Shown: positions 36,277 to 45,464, counted from the stretch's first letter. The stretch is 64,000 bases of DNA from Coriobacteriaceae bacterium (GCA_902364975.1 CABJFQ010000005.1:11092-75091); one strand, 5' to 3'. Numbers and translations: made by a program. Notes: generated from the sequence alone by a model not told the origin.

Positions 36277-36329
36277 CCTGCCAAAAATGGACAGGTTTAT
36301 TTTGGTAGGTTTTATCTGGGCGAACGTTG
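36275..36329 (+). repeat. 55-bp dispersed repeat, copy 1
   Basis: Starts at the stop codon of the BrxD-like gene with AACCTGCC, forms a hairpin with GGACAGGTT (36288-36296), and continues through ATTTTGGT and TTTTATCTGGGC to 36329. The same sequence, with about five substitutions, occurs in the opposite orientation at 63564-63618. It fills most of the 116-base gap between the ATPase and helicase genes. Confidence 0.9.
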
Positions 36330-36392
36330 AAGCAGTAATGCAGCAAGCCGTTGCCAGCCGCGTTGAGAGATTCGTTGTTGAAAGGAGGCCCC

Positions 36393-38837
36393 GTGAACGC
36401 CTTTGACCGCTACGCCCCGTTTATCCAAGACTTCATCTACTCCCACGATTGGGAGAGCTTGCGCTCTATCCAGGTTGCGGCGGCAGATTCCATCTTCAAC
36501 ACACAGGACAATGTGCTCCTGACGGCATCCACGGCTTCCGGCAAAACCGAGGCAGCCTTCTTTCCCATCCTGACCGAGTTTTGGGAGAACCCGCCCGCAA
36601 GCGTGGGCGCCCTCTACATTGGCCCCCTCAAGGCGCTCATCAACGACCAATTCGTCCGCCTCAACGACCTGTGCGAAGAAGCCGATATCCCCGTCTGGCA
36701 CTGGCATGGCGATGTCTCGCAATCACACAAGGCCAAACTCATCAAAAAACCGAGCGGCATCCTACAGATTACGCCCGAGTCGCTCGAGGCGCTCCTGATC
36801 CATAAGCACATGGCGATCCCTCGTATGTTTTGCGACCTGCGCTATGTGGTTATCGACGAAGTCCATTCGCTCATGCGCGGCGACCGCGGCGGGCAGACGC
36901 TCTGTCTTATCGAGCGCCTCTCACGCATGGCAGGCGTGCAGCCCCGCCGCATTGGCCTTTCGGCCACCATCGGCGACCCCGAGCGCACGGGCGCCTTTCT
37001 CTCGCAGGGAACGGGGCGCGACTGCGTTATCCCCCGCTTTGAGGAACCGCGCCGCGTGTGGCGCATCTCCATGGAGCACTTCTACAACTCGGGCCCCCAG
37101 GCTCAGCAACGAGGATTCGTAGGCACAGGTCCACAAGAAGCCGAGGTGCTTGCTTGCGAGCGTATTGAGACGGCGGCGCCCGCGGCGCTGCCCGCATCCG
37201 GACAAGACATGTGCCACAGCGGACAGCTTACACAGGAAGAACACCGTCAACGTCGTGAGCAGGCGCGGGGCAAGGCCGCTCCCAAAGACCGTCGCACTTC
37301 CTCGGCCCCCGAGGGCGAAGTCGACATCCCACGAGCGACCGAGCAGGCGCTTCTCAACCCCACCGACACGGCGCCCGACAACGCCGACCCCGGCATGGGC
37401 TATATCTTTGAGCATACGCGCGGCCGCAAATGCCTGGTCTTTGCCAACTCGCGCGAGGAGGCAGAGGCCGTGTGCTCCATGCTGCGCAGCTACTGCGAGA
37501 GCCGGCACGAGCCCGACCGTTTTCTCATCCATCACGGCAATCTTTCGGCATCGCTACGCGAGACGGCCGAGGAGCTCATGCGCGACGAGGAGCAGACGCA
37601 GACAACCGTCACCACCTCTACGTTGGAGCTCGGTATCGATATCGGCCGCCTGGAGCGCGCCTTCCAGATTGACGCGCCGTTTACCGTCAGCTCCTTTTTG
37701 CAGCGCATGGGGCGCACAGGCCGTCGCGATCTTCCGCCCGAGATGTGGTTTGTCATGCGCGAGGAAGAGCCCGAGCCGCGCGCGATGATGCCCGAAACCA
37801 TTCCCTGGAAGCTCCTGCAGGGTATCGCGCTCGTACAACTCTATCGCGAGGAAAAGTGGGTCGAGCCACCCGAGCTCGATCGTCTCCCCTACAGTCTGCT
37901 CTATCACCAGACCATGTCGACCCTCGCCAGCACCGGAGAGCTCACGCCGGCCGAACTTGCCCAGCGCGTGCTCACGCTCAGCTATTTCCACCGTGTCTCG
38001 GCAGACGATTACCGTGTGCTGCTACGTCACCTCATTAAGATCGACCATATCCAGGTCACCGAGGGCGGTGGGCTCATCGTGGGTCTCGCGGGTGAGCGCA
38101 TCATTAACAACTTTAAGTTCTACGCCGTATTCCAGGAAAACGAGGAGTTCACCGTTCGCAGCGAGTCGGCCGAGTTGGGCACGATCGTCAATCCGCCACC
38201 GCCCGGTGAGCGCATCGCCATCGCCGGACACTGCTGGATTGTCGAGGAAGTGGACTGGAGGCGCCACACCGTCTTTGCCACGCAGGTCAAGGGCCGGGTG
38301 CCGGCCTACTTTGGCGACTGCCCCGGCGACATCAATACACACGTACTCGAGCGCATGCGCAAGGCGCTCAACGAGCACGCGGCATATCCGTACCTTATGG
38401 GTAACGCACGGGCCCGCTTAGCACAGGCTCGTCATACGGCCGAGATTTCGGGTGCGGGAACCAAGCCGCTCATCAACCTGGGCGGCGATACCTGGGTGCT
38501 CTTCCCCTGGCTGGGCAGCTACGCCTTTTTGGCGCTCGAGCGCATGCTCAAGATTAAATGTGCCGCGGAGCTGGGCCTTCGCGGACTCGACTCGTCACGC
38601 CCGTACTTTATGCAGTTTAAGATGAAGGCCGACGAGGAGACGTTCTTTGAGGTGCTCGCCGCCGAGGCCGAGAAGGACTTCGATCCCATCGAGCTCGTCT
38701 ATCCTGGCGAGGTGCCTTACTTTGACCGCTACGACGAGTTTGTTCCCGAAGAGCTCGTGCGCAAGGGCTTTGCCGAAGGCGTGCTCGACATAGAGGGCAT
38801 GAAGCAGCGTGTCCGCAGCTGGTGCGACCACGCCTAG
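36393..38837 (+). CDS. Lhr-like superfamily 2 helicase (BrxHI-like)
   Basis: An 814-residue SF2 helicase starting at GTG after AAAGGAGG. Motif I is TASTASGKTEA (residues 44-54), motif II is DEVH (155-158), motif III LSAT, and motif VI QRMGRTGRR, so ATPase function should be intact. Between the two RecA domains is a hydrophilic insertion at about 240-330. The C-terminal half (ERIINNFKFYAVFQENEEFTV and following) matches Lhr/BrxHI-type accessory domains. In type 2 BREX, BrxD and BrxHI are adjacent, as here. No PglX, PglZ or PglW homologue is present. The protein ends 28 bases before a convergent gene. Confidence 0.88.
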   Translation: MNAFDRYAPFIQDFIYSHDWESLRSIQVAAADSIFNTQDNVLLTASTASGKTEAAFFPILTEFWENPPASVGALYIGPLKALINDQFVRLNDLCEEADIPVWHWHGDVSQSHKAKLIKKPSGILQITPESLEALLIHKHMAIPRMFCDLRYVVIDEVHSLMRGDRGGQTLCLIERLSRMAGVQPRRIGLSATIGDPERTGAFLSQGTGRDCVIPRFEEPRRVWRISMEHFYNSGPQAQQRGFVGTGPQEAEVLACERIETAAPAALPASGQDMCHSGQLTQEEHRQRREQARGKAAPKDRRTSSAPEGEVDIPRATEQALLNPTDTAPDNADPGMGYIFEHTRGRKCLVFANSREEAEAVCSMLRSYCESRHEPDRFLIHHGNLSASLRETAEELMRDEEQTQTTVTTSTLELGIDIGRLERAFQIDAPFTVSSFLQRMGRTGRRDLPPEMWFVMREEEPEPRAMMPETIPWKLLQGIALVQLYREEKWVEPPELDRLPYSLLYHQTMSTLASTGELTPAELAQRVLTLSYFHRVSADDYRVLLRHLIKIDHIQVTEGGGLIVGLAGERIINNFKFYAVFQENEEFTVRSESAELGTIVNPPPPGERIAIAGHCWIVEEVDWRRHTVFATQVKGRVPAYFGDCPGDINTHVLERMRKALNEHAAYPYLMGNARARLAQARHTAEISGAGTKPLINLGGDTWVLFPWLGSYAFLALERMLKIKCAAELGLRGLDSSRPYFMQFKMKADEETFFEVLAAEAEKDFDPIELVYPGEVPYFDRYDEFVPEELVRKGFAEGVLDIEGMKQRVRSWCDHA

Positions 38838-38865
38838 GACCAGTCTTTTTTTGGGACGGGGAGAC

Positions 38866-39744
38866 TTACTTGTCGTGGAGGGCCGCGCCGAGGAAGTCAG
38901 CATCGAAGGGCACGGCTTCGGCAAAGGTGTAGTCGCCGTCGCTGGCGATGAGCAGGTAGTTCTCCTCGCCACCGAACTCCGCATCGCCACACGGGACCAC
39001 CCAGGCATGGGCGAACACCTCGAGCGCCGTGGCTGCGCAATCGCGCAGGAACGTCACGTCGCTCCCCTCGTTCGCGCTCACGATATTGGCCGCATAGATA
39101 CCGCCGGGGTTCAGGCTGCCCCGCACCAAACGCATCGCCTCAACCGTCGCCAGCTCGCGTACGGGCTCGGCACCGCCAAAGCAATCGCTCACGACCACGT
39201 CGTAGCGACGATGCCCCACGCTCGTCACGCCCAGGTACGAACGCGCCTCGGCGGTAATCACCCGCAGGCGATCGCCCGCCGTACGCTCCAGCTCGTCTAG
39301 GTAGAACCAACGACGCGCTAGACGTGTAATCTCGGCATCGTACTCAATGACGTCCATGCGCAAACTCTCATGCAACATCAGCGCGAACTTGGGATAGGCA
39401 AACCCGCCGCCGCCCAGCATAAGCATGCGGTCGATGCCATGACCATAAGCGTCACGCATTGCGCCCTCGGCCTCAAACACGTCGTCAAACGCACGATAGT
39501 ACGCAAAGACGGGCTCCGCCCAACGTTCGCCAACGTAGCTTGCGCTTTGGTAGACGCCGCCTTGCACCAACACGCGAATCTCATCGCCGCCCTCATCGTG
39601 CACGCGTTTCACACGCGCCAACCCATTGCGGGTTCGCGCAACCTGCAGACAGGCAGCACGAACAGCGACGGCGGCCGCACCAAGCGCCGCGGCTCCCAGA
39701 GCAACGCCGGCAACGACGCCAGCAGAAACACTCGGCTTGTTCAT
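38866..39744 (-). CDS. Spermidine synthase-like methyltransferase-fold protein
   Basis: A 292-residue protein with an Ala-rich N-terminal membrane helix (residues 8-30) and a spermidine-synthase-like Rossmann domain. The motifs MLMLGGGGFAYPKF, MDVIEYDAEIT and RYDVVVSDCFGG match the cofactor loop, acidic ribose-binding residue and active-site Asp of the spermidine synthase/SAM methyltransferase fold. The N-terminal tetramerisation domain of true SpeE is replaced by a short strand region, so the substrate is unclear. Its ATG follows the elp3 stop with no gap (TAAATG) and AAGGAG lies within the end of elp3. Confidence 0.82.
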   Translation of the reverse strand: MNKPSVSAGVVAGVALGAAALGAAAVAVRAACLQVARTRNGLARVKRVHDEGGDEIRVLVQGGVYQSASYVGERWAEPVFAYYRAFDDVFEAEGAMRDAYGHGIDRMLMLGGGGFAYPKFALMLHESLRMDVIEYDAEITRLARRWFYLDELERTAGDRLRVITAEARSYLGVTSVGHRRYDVVVSDCFGGAEPVRELATVEAMRLVRGSLNPGGIYAANIVSANEGSDVTFLRDCAATALEVFAHAWVVPCGDAEFGGEENYLLIASDGDYTFAEAVPFDADFLGAALHDK

Positions 39745-41652
39745 TTAGAGCTCCTTTTGCAGATAAAGGCCATGATCGTAAAAACCCAAATGGCGATAGT
39801 ACTCGCGCGTACCAATCGCGCTGATCACGTTGATGCGCGCATAGCCCGCGTCCCGAGCAATATGGCACGCACACTCCACCAGCGACCGTCCCAACCCATG
39901 GTGCTGGGCTGCCTGGCCTTGATCCCCCACGCGCGCCGCCATGCCATACACGTGCACCTCGCGAATCATCGCCTCGTCCGGCGTCGTCGGCAACTCGTCC
40001 GCATGCGCGGCAACAAATGCGCGATCGGGCAGCGACAGCCGCAAAAAGCCCGCAATCTTGCCCTGCGGCGTCACCCACTGCAAAAAGCGCTCGTGCGTCA
40101 CCGGCGTCTCGTACGTCACTTCTTCGTCAAGGGTCAACTCGCCCAGGTCGGCACCCGCCGTGCTGATCTCGCGATAGCGAATCTCACGCACCGTCGCACC
40201 GTCACCCCGAGCAGCCAGGCGGTTCTCAACGAGCTGACGCAGGTTGGGCTTCTTGTTGCCCACCATAATGTCGTCGGAGCTAAAGTCGCGAATCATGCGG
40301 CTGATGCGGCAGAACGCCGGCGTCACCACGATGTCATCGGCCAGTACGTCGAGCAGCTCTTCCTCGGTATAGGGGCGCCACTCGCCACGCTCGTAACAGC
40401 CCACCAGGCGCGAACCCTCGATGAGCGCACACGGGTAGACCTTGACCTCGTCGGGCATAAAGGCGCCCTCGGTCATAAAGCGCTCGTAGTCGCGCTTGTC
40501 ACCCTCGGGCGTGGCGCCCAGCAAGTTGAGCATAAAATGCGCATGGATCTTAAAGCCAAACAGGCGCGCAAGCGAAAACGCGCGCTCGATCTGCGCCACC
40601 GAAATGCGACGCTCGTTGATATCGAGCAGATGCTGGTCGAGGCTCTGGATGCCCATCTGGATCTTGGTACAGCCCAGACGACGGATGAGCGTGAGCGCCT
40701 GCGGCGTTACAGCATCGGGGCGCGTCTCGATAACGAGTCCCACCACGCGATGCTTCGCCGTCTCGTTGATGCGTTGCTGCTGCTCAAGCTCCTCCATCGT
40801 TGCCGCCTGCCACTCGGCGACCTCGCCCCACGGCGTGCCGGGGCCGTACAGACAACGCACCGCGCGGTTATAGCCGCCCACGGCAGCATCCACACGCCCC
40901 TGCTCGTCGGCAACGCCGGCAGCGAGCTTGGCCTCGTCTGTCGCAATGCCGGCAGCCCGATAGCGCTCGCGGCGCTCTGTTACCACCGGCGGCAGGGCAT
41001 CGGCGGGAGCATCATCGAGCAGGCGCCCTGCCTCGGCACGGCTGATGCCCGGACGCGCCAACATGGGGTTTGCCGCCACGCCGGCGACGGCATCGTCATT
41101 GAGCGCACGGAAGAGCTCCGACATAAACCATGCCTGATACCCTTGCGGATAGTCGCTCCAGGTACCACCGAGCACGATGAGCTCTATCTTGTCGGTCGCA
41201 TGCCCCATCTGCGAAAGCGCGGTCAGACGAGCGCTCACCTGCAGATACGGATCGAAGCAGTTTTGCTCCGCACGGGCACACGCCGGCTCAGCGTGCAGAT
41301 AGCTCTTGGGCATGCGCAGATCGTTGGGACAAAATAGGCAATCGCCCGAGCATGGCCAGGGCTTGGTGATGACGGTAATGGTCGCCACGCCCGAAGCCGT
41401 GCGGCGCGGCTTCATGCGCAGCACCTGCAGCAGTTGGCGTTCCAGATCGGAATCGACATTCCACGCAGCCCACCGAGCCGGCTCCTCACGTTTAACCCGC
41501 TGGTAGAACGGCAGCAGACGGCGCTTGGCCAAATCACGTTTGTCGGCACCCTCACGGCGCGCCTCGGCATGTATCAGTTTGACGAGCGCTTTGTCATCCA
41601 CGGTCTCGCCGCGACGCAGAGCCTCGAGTATGTTCAAGATAATCTGTTCCAT
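39745..41652 (-). CDS. elp3: tRNA U34 carboxymethyltransferase Elp3 (radical SAM/GNAT)
   Basis: A 635-residue bacterial Elp3 homologue. The radical-SAM cysteines are Cys101, Cys105 and Cys108 in CSGDCLFCPND, and the loop LRMPKSYLHAEP is characteristic of Elp3. The family block VVGLVIETRPDAV and the segment GCTKIQMGIQSLD are intact. A GNAT acetyltransferase domain occupies about residues 480-635 (ending LGRSLVECACHIARDAGYARI). It modifies wobble uridine 34 of tRNA using SAM and acetyl-CoA. It starts at ATG after GGGGG. The downstream spermidine-synthase-like gene is coupled to it. Confidence 0.93.
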   Translation of the reverse strand: MEQIILNILEALRRGETVDDKALVKLIHAEARREGADKRDLAKRRLLPFYQRVKREEPARWAAWNVDSDLERQLLQVLRMKPRRTASGVATITVITKPWPCSGDCLFCPNDLRMPKSYLHAEPACARAEQNCFDPYLQVSARLTALSQMGHATDKIELIVLGGTWSDYPQGYQAWFMSELFRALNDDAVAGVAANPMLARPGISRAEAGRLLDDAPADALPPVVTERRERYRAAGIATDEAKLAAGVADEQGRVDAAVGGYNRAVRCLYGPGTPWGEVAEWQAATMEELEQQQRINETAKHRVVGLVIETRPDAVTPQALTLIRRLGCTKIQMGIQSLDQHLLDINERRISVAQIERAFSLARLFGFKIHAHFMLNLLGATPEGDKRDYERFMTEGAFMPDEVKVYPCALIEGSRLVGCYERGEWRPYTEEELLDVLADDIVVTPAFCRISRMIRDFSSDDIMVGNKKPNLRQLVENRLAARGDGATVREIRYREISTAGADLGELTLDEEVTYETPVTHERFLQWVTPQGKIAGFLRLSLPDRAFVAAHADELPTTPDEAMIREVHVYGMAARVGDQGQAAQHHGLGRSLVECACHIARDAGYARINVISAIGTREYYRHLGFYDHGLYLQKEL

Positions 41653-41670
41653 GCCCCCATTGTAAAGGCA

Positions 41671-41704
41671 AAGGCGCCGGAGCCGATCTCGGCTTCGGCG
41701 CCTT
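41671..41704 (-). terminator. Hairpin between the DUF4097 gene and elp3
   Basis: Stem AAGGCGCCGgAGCC (41671-41684) with GGCTtCGGCGCCTT (41691-41704). On the minus strand it is followed by TTTGCCTTTAC, a weak T-rich tail, so it likely ends or attenuates transcription of the XRE-DUF4097 operon before elp3. Confidence 0.75.
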
Positions 41705-41749
41705 CATCAAAGAGCATGCCTATATGCACCAATCTCCGAAAACCGCATG

Positions 41750-42652
41750 TCACTCCGGATCAAACGACATGTCACCCGAACCAACCTCAAAACGATACGT
41801 GGCAGACTTATCACCGTTGTCGAATTCAAGATTCAATATGGTCTCGCCATCGTAGCCAAGCGGAAGGAAACCGCTCTCGAAGTCGCCGCTGCCCACGGTG
41901 AGGCTCGCCGTAAAGCCCGTAGAGTTCGGAACCGTTATCTCCACATCGCCCGAGTCCACGCTTACGTCCATCGACTTCGCGGGGGCCTGGTAGAGCTCGA
42001 ACGTCACATCGCCCGAACCGACCTCAGCACTGAGCGCATCAGTCACGCTGCCCGTAAACTCTACATCTCCCGCACCCAGGAAAAGGTCAAGACCATCACA
42101 GATGACACCGGCAATCTGCAGATCACCCGAGCCCACGTGTGCGTTGATCCCCTTCAGATGTTCGGCAACACGGCGTGGCAGCTCAACCGTAACCGAGCGG
42201 TCAATTGCCTTACCGTCATCACTTCCAGATCGGGAAACCTTGAGCGTCGAGTCCTCAACGGATGCGATGTTTTGCGTCGCGGCCTTGGAGGCATCCACGC
42301 CCTTGGCAACGCGTCCCCGCTCGATAACACGGACCTTGTTGTCATCAACAACCTTGACGTCCACCGTAGCCGCGGCGATATCGAAATCGAGGTAGCGAAA
42401 TTGATCGGCATCAAAGGTCGCACTCGAAAGCTGCTGAGGCTGAGCGGAATATTTACCGCCATCGTTCATAAAATCGTCGTCGTCAACCACATCGTCCATA
42501 CTGGACAAGCCGGATACAACATCGTCGAGATCCCACGGACCATCAAAATGAATCAATGTCCGCGAAATGCCAAAGACAAGCCCGATGATGAGCACAAACG
42601 CTCCGACGCCAACGCCCAAGCGCACCTTGGATTCATGCGAAAGCTTCATCAT
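41750..42652 (-). CDS. DUF4097 beta-strand repeat protein, membrane anchored
   Basis: A 300-residue protein with one N-terminal membrane helix (residues 11-30), an Asp-rich stretch (DDVVDDDDF) and a right-handed beta-repeat domain. The repeats are visible as recurring GSGDxxF/GAGDVEF motifs at about residues 170-300, which is the DUF4097 (adhesin-like) signature. Its gene overlaps the XRE regulator by 4 bases (ATGA). This is an intact counterpart of the truncated protein at 4059. Its role is likely at the cell surface in an envelope-stress response; that is inferred from operon type. Confidence 0.88.
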   Translation of the reverse strand: MMKLSHESKVRLGVGVGAFVLIIGLVFGISRTLIHFDGPWDLDDVVSGLSSMDDVVDDDDFMNDGGKYSAQPQQLSSATFDADQFRYLDFDIAAATVDVKVVDDNKVRVIERGRVAKGVDASKAATQNIASVEDSTLKVSRSGSDDGKAIDRSVTVELPRRVAEHLKGINAHVGSGDLQIAGVICDGLDLFLGAGDVEFTGSVTDALSAEVGSGDVTFELYQAPAKSMDVSVDSGDVEITVPNSTGFTASLTVGSGDFESGFLPLGYDGETILNLEFDNGDKSATYRFEVGSGDMSFDPE

Positions 42653-43365
42653 TCATCACCCTCTTTGGAAATCGGCTCAGCGGTGGCCGCGGTGGCCACG
42701 TCAGCGTCAACCGCAGCGGAAACATTCTGAGCCCTAGCTGCCACCGACGCCGAACCAACCTGGATATCCCCACGCGCCCAATCGCCATCAAGCGCACGCG
42801 CCACCCAGTGATAGATGGGGATTGTAAAGAAGATCAGTGCGGCAAAGGGGCCGGCACCAAACAGGAACATCAGCAAAAAGAACAGTAGCCAGCACACGGC
42901 CCAATACGGGAACGACTGGAACGGGCCCTTCACCGGAGTCGAGCCAACTGCGCCGCCACTCGTCACCTGCGCCGTAGCGGCATTGGCGGCCTGTGCACTC
43001 CAGCTTGCCGCTTGCGCCGCCTTGGCGGCGGCGTCACTCGCCTGTGTTGCCGCCTCGGTTGCGCGTGCCGCCGCCTCATGGGTACGGGCGCGCTCTGCCG
43101 CCTCGGCCTCGCGCTGACGGGCACGGTCCTCGTTCTCAAACTCGATATCGTCCTCGATCTCATCGCTCGGATTGAGCAGCTCGTCCAGGCTCACGCCATA
43201 GAGTTTGGCGAGCGAGATCAGGTTCTCGGTATCGGGCGAGCTCTCCGCGCGCTCCCATTTACTGACCGCCTGGCGCGACAGCCCCAGCTTTCGCGCCAGC
43301 CCTTCTTGGCTAAAACCCTTGCTGCGGCGAAGGTCGGCGAGCCGCTGCGCAGTTTCTACATTCAT
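42649..43365 (-). CDS. XRE-family regulator with membrane domain
   Basis: A 238-residue protein. An N-terminal helix-turn-helix (residues 4-60) reads LRRSKGFSQEGLARKLGLSRQAVSKWE, the cro/CI type. An acidic segment, then an Ala-rich likely coiled-coil linker (about 95-140), connect to two membrane helices (about 155-200) and a short Ala/Val-rich tail. The start at 43365 has AGGAGG upstream; the longer open frame has no family match. It probably regulates the operon with its DUF4097 partner by sensing the membrane. A regulator with its own membrane domain may act as a one-component sensor. Confidence 0.87.
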   Translation of the reverse strand: MNVETAQRLADLRRSKGFSQEGLARKLGLSRQAVSKWERAESSPDTENLISLAKLYGVSLDELLNPSDEIEDDIEFENEDRARQREAEAAERARTHEAAARATEAATQASDAAAKAAQAASWSAQAANAATAQVTSGGAVGSTPVKGPFQSFPYWAVCWLLFFLLMFLFGAGPFAALIFFTIPIYHWVARALDGDWARGDIQVGSASVAARAQNVSAAVDADVATAATAEPISKEGDE

Positions 43366-43511
43366 GGTTCCTCCTATGCGATGCCAGCCGTGCCGCCGGA
43401 CCGTTTTTGTTCTTAAGGCGCCTTGCACAGTTAAAAATGTATCCGCCACCGCCAAAAGCATGCCACCTATTCTAGTGAGATTTTTGACAACCGGCGGTTG
43501 CGGGCATATAT

Positions 43512-43554
43512 GAGCTGCGGAAATGTGTCCAAACAAAGCAATGACCCGCAGCTC
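43512..43554. repeat. 9-bp inverted repeat in divergent promoter region
   Basis: GAGCTGCGG (43512-43520) and CCGCAGCTC (43546-43554) form a perfect stem with a 25-base loop in the 267-base region between the XRE gene and the divergent methyltransferase gene. Role unknown. No clear promoter boxes were found for either gene. Confidence 0.6.
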
Positions 43555-43632
43555 GGTTGTCCCCGTTGCGGCGTTAACGGTAGTATGGTCGTACTGTTTA
43601 TTCCGCACCGCCAACGGAGGGAGTTCCGCGCC

Positions 43633-44505
43633 GTGAACCGCGATTTCGCCTCATCGCTCATTCAGCTCAACAATACGTTCTATCGCGAGCACTCCGCCTC
43701 CTTCTCCGATACGCGCCAGGCACCGTGGCCCGGCTGGGTGCGCACTATGGACATAGCGCTCGAGCAGCTCGACGTCGCCACGATCGAGCATCCCGTCCGC
43801 GTCTTCGATCTTGCCTGTGGAAACATGCGATTCGAGAACTTTGCCGCCGGCGGCGCACTTGCCGCCAAGGGCGTCGATGGCGCAAACCCCTCGGCAGACG
43901 CCAGCTGCCCGTTTGAGTTCTATGGCGTCGACTCATGCCAGGACCTGGCCATCGATGCACGTGGCCACGCCCTGCGCATTCCCAACCTGCACTTCCAGGA
44001 ACTCGATGTGCTCGACGCCCTCATGAAGCTCAACCCCGCCAAGACACCCGACGTGCTTTTCGACGCCCCGCTCGCCGACATCTCGGTCTGCTTTGGATTT
44101 ATGCACCACGTGCCGTCGTGCGAGTACCGCGTACGCGTGCTCGACGCCCTGGTGCGCCAGACGCGCCCAGGCGGCATCATCGCCATCAGCTTTTGGGAGT
44201 TTATGAACGACGAGCGCATGGCGTGCAAGGCCGTTCGTGCCGAGGCCCGCGCCGAGCTCACCCCGCCGTTTGAGGGTTACGATTCCGCGCAGTTTGAAGC
44301 CGGCGACCATCTCATTGGCTGGCAAAACGACCGCCACGCCTACCGCTATTGCCATCACTTTGACGATCAGCAGATCACCGACCTGGTGCGCGGCGTCCGT
44401 ACGTTCTACAAGAGCGGCGAGGTCCCCGTGCGCGAGCTTGAGCGCTTCCATGCCGACGGTCGCAGCGGCGAGCTCAACCGCTATGTGATTCTCAAGCGTC
44501 TGTAG
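43633..44505 (+). CDS. Class I SAM-dependent methyltransferase
   Basis: A 290-residue protein with the SAM-binding motif I VRVFDLACGNMRFENFA, an acidic motif FYGVDSC, and a motif IV-like ADISVCFGFMHHVPS. The start at GTG 43633, with GGAGGGAG 10 bases upstream, is favoured over an earlier ATG because the upstream residues look unlike coding sequence. The substrate is unknown; the HHVPS motif resembles methyltransferases acting on small molecules. It is followed by trmB with a 119-base gap. Confidence 0.82.
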   Translation: MNRDFASSLIQLNNTFYREHSASFSDTRQAPWPGWVRTMDIALEQLDVATIEHPVRVFDLACGNMRFENFAAGGALAAKGVDGANPSADASCPFEFYGVDSCQDLAIDARGHALRIPNLHFQELDVLDALMKLNPAKTPDVLFDAPLADISVCFGFMHHVPSCEYRVRVLDALVRQTRPGGIIAISFWEFMNDERMACKAVRAEARAELTPPFEGYDSAQFEAGDHLIGWQNDRHAYRYCHHFDDQQITDLVRGVRTFYKSGEVPVRELERFHADGRSGELNRYVILKRL

Positions 44506-44624
44506 GCATCGGCGACTCGCCGTCGAGCCGCACCGCGTCTTTCGGGCAAACCATGCCCACCCTTTTTTCAACCCATTGACGGAACGCGCAGCTATGCGTT
44601 CCATACTTATGACCAAGGAGCCTC

Positions 44625-45464
44625 ATGGGAGCCGTCCACGTCCGCACGCCTAAGAACTTTGTGCTCGAAGAGCGCTTGGAGCGCTACGCCGATGCGATTG
44701 AGACGAACCCCGAGGCCTATGCCGGAGATTGGCGCGAGGCCTGTGCGCCCGCAGGCAGCAAGCCTTTCGAATACCTTCATCTGGATCTTGGTTGTGGCAA
44801 GGGAACGTACCTTGTAGAGCGCGCGGCCCGCGAGCCAAACACGTTCTTTATCGGCATGGACCAGGAGCCCATCTGCATCGCCTATGCCGCACAGAAAATC
44901 TGCGAGCAGGAGCTATCCAACGCACTCGTCCTGCCCCGAGGCGCCGCAACGTTGCCGCAGCTGTTTGCCGCAGGCGAGCTCGACGCCATAACCATCAACT
45001 TTCCCACGCCGCAGCCCAAGGCCAAGTACGCCAAAAAACGGCTCGTCCATGTCGACCATCTGATGCTCTACCGCCCGCTCTTTGCAGCCGGCGCCACCGT
45101 CACGCTGCGCACCGACAGCAAACCGCTGCGCGACTACGCCCTGGGGCAGATTGCCGCGGCCGGCTACGACACGCTTTGGGTAAGCGACGACGTCCGCCGC
45201 GACCATCCCGAGCATCCCGAGACCGAATACGAATGCCGCACGCGCGAGATGGGTGCCGTCGTCTATGGCATTTGCGCCACACCCGGCGCGCGGCCCACCG
45301 ACGAACAGCTCACAGCGGGTCGCATGCAGGAGCAAAGTCTTGCTTGCTACCTGCCCGATAACCTCGATGAGCTCACCTACGTGCCCCTCGGCATGGAAGA
45401 GGCCGTCGAGAACTTTAGAAACCGCGCCCGTAAAGGCAAGAAGCGCCTGCCGCAAGAGTCCTAG
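44625..45464 (+). CDS. trmB: tRNA (guanine-N7)-methyltransferase TrmB, divergent
   Basis: A 279-residue protein with SAM motif LHLDLGCGKGTYLVERA, GMDQEPICI as motif II and a substrate-binding loop INFPTPQPKAKYAKKRLVH. TrmB enzymes normally read INFPDPWPK-KRH in this place, so the catalytic loop is altered (Asp to Thr, Trp to Gln). The later DSKPLRDYA and EYECRTRE segments still match the family. It methylates guanine 46 in the variable loop of tRNA. AAGGAG precedes the ATG. The protein is about 50 residues longer than E. coli TrmB. The 123-bp repeat element A starts 65 bases after the stop. Confidence 0.8.
   Translation: MGAVHVRTPKNFVLEERLERYADAIETNPEAYAGDWREACAPAGSKPFEYLHLDLGCGKGTYLVERAAREPNTFFIGMDQEPICIAYAAQKICEQELSNALVLPRGAATLPQLFAAGELDAITINFPTPQPKAKYAKKRLVHVDHLMLYRPLFAAGATVTLRTDSKPLRDYALGQIAAAGYDTLWVSDDVRRDHPEHPETEYECRTREMGAVVYGICATPGARPTDEQLTAGRMQEQSLACYLPDNLDELTYVPLGMEEAVENFRNRARKGKKRLPQES

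Noticed and set aside
39370-41337. A 655-codon plus-strand open frame
   Set aside because: Antisense to elp3 and the spermidine-synthase-like gene, both of which show clear catalytic motifs.
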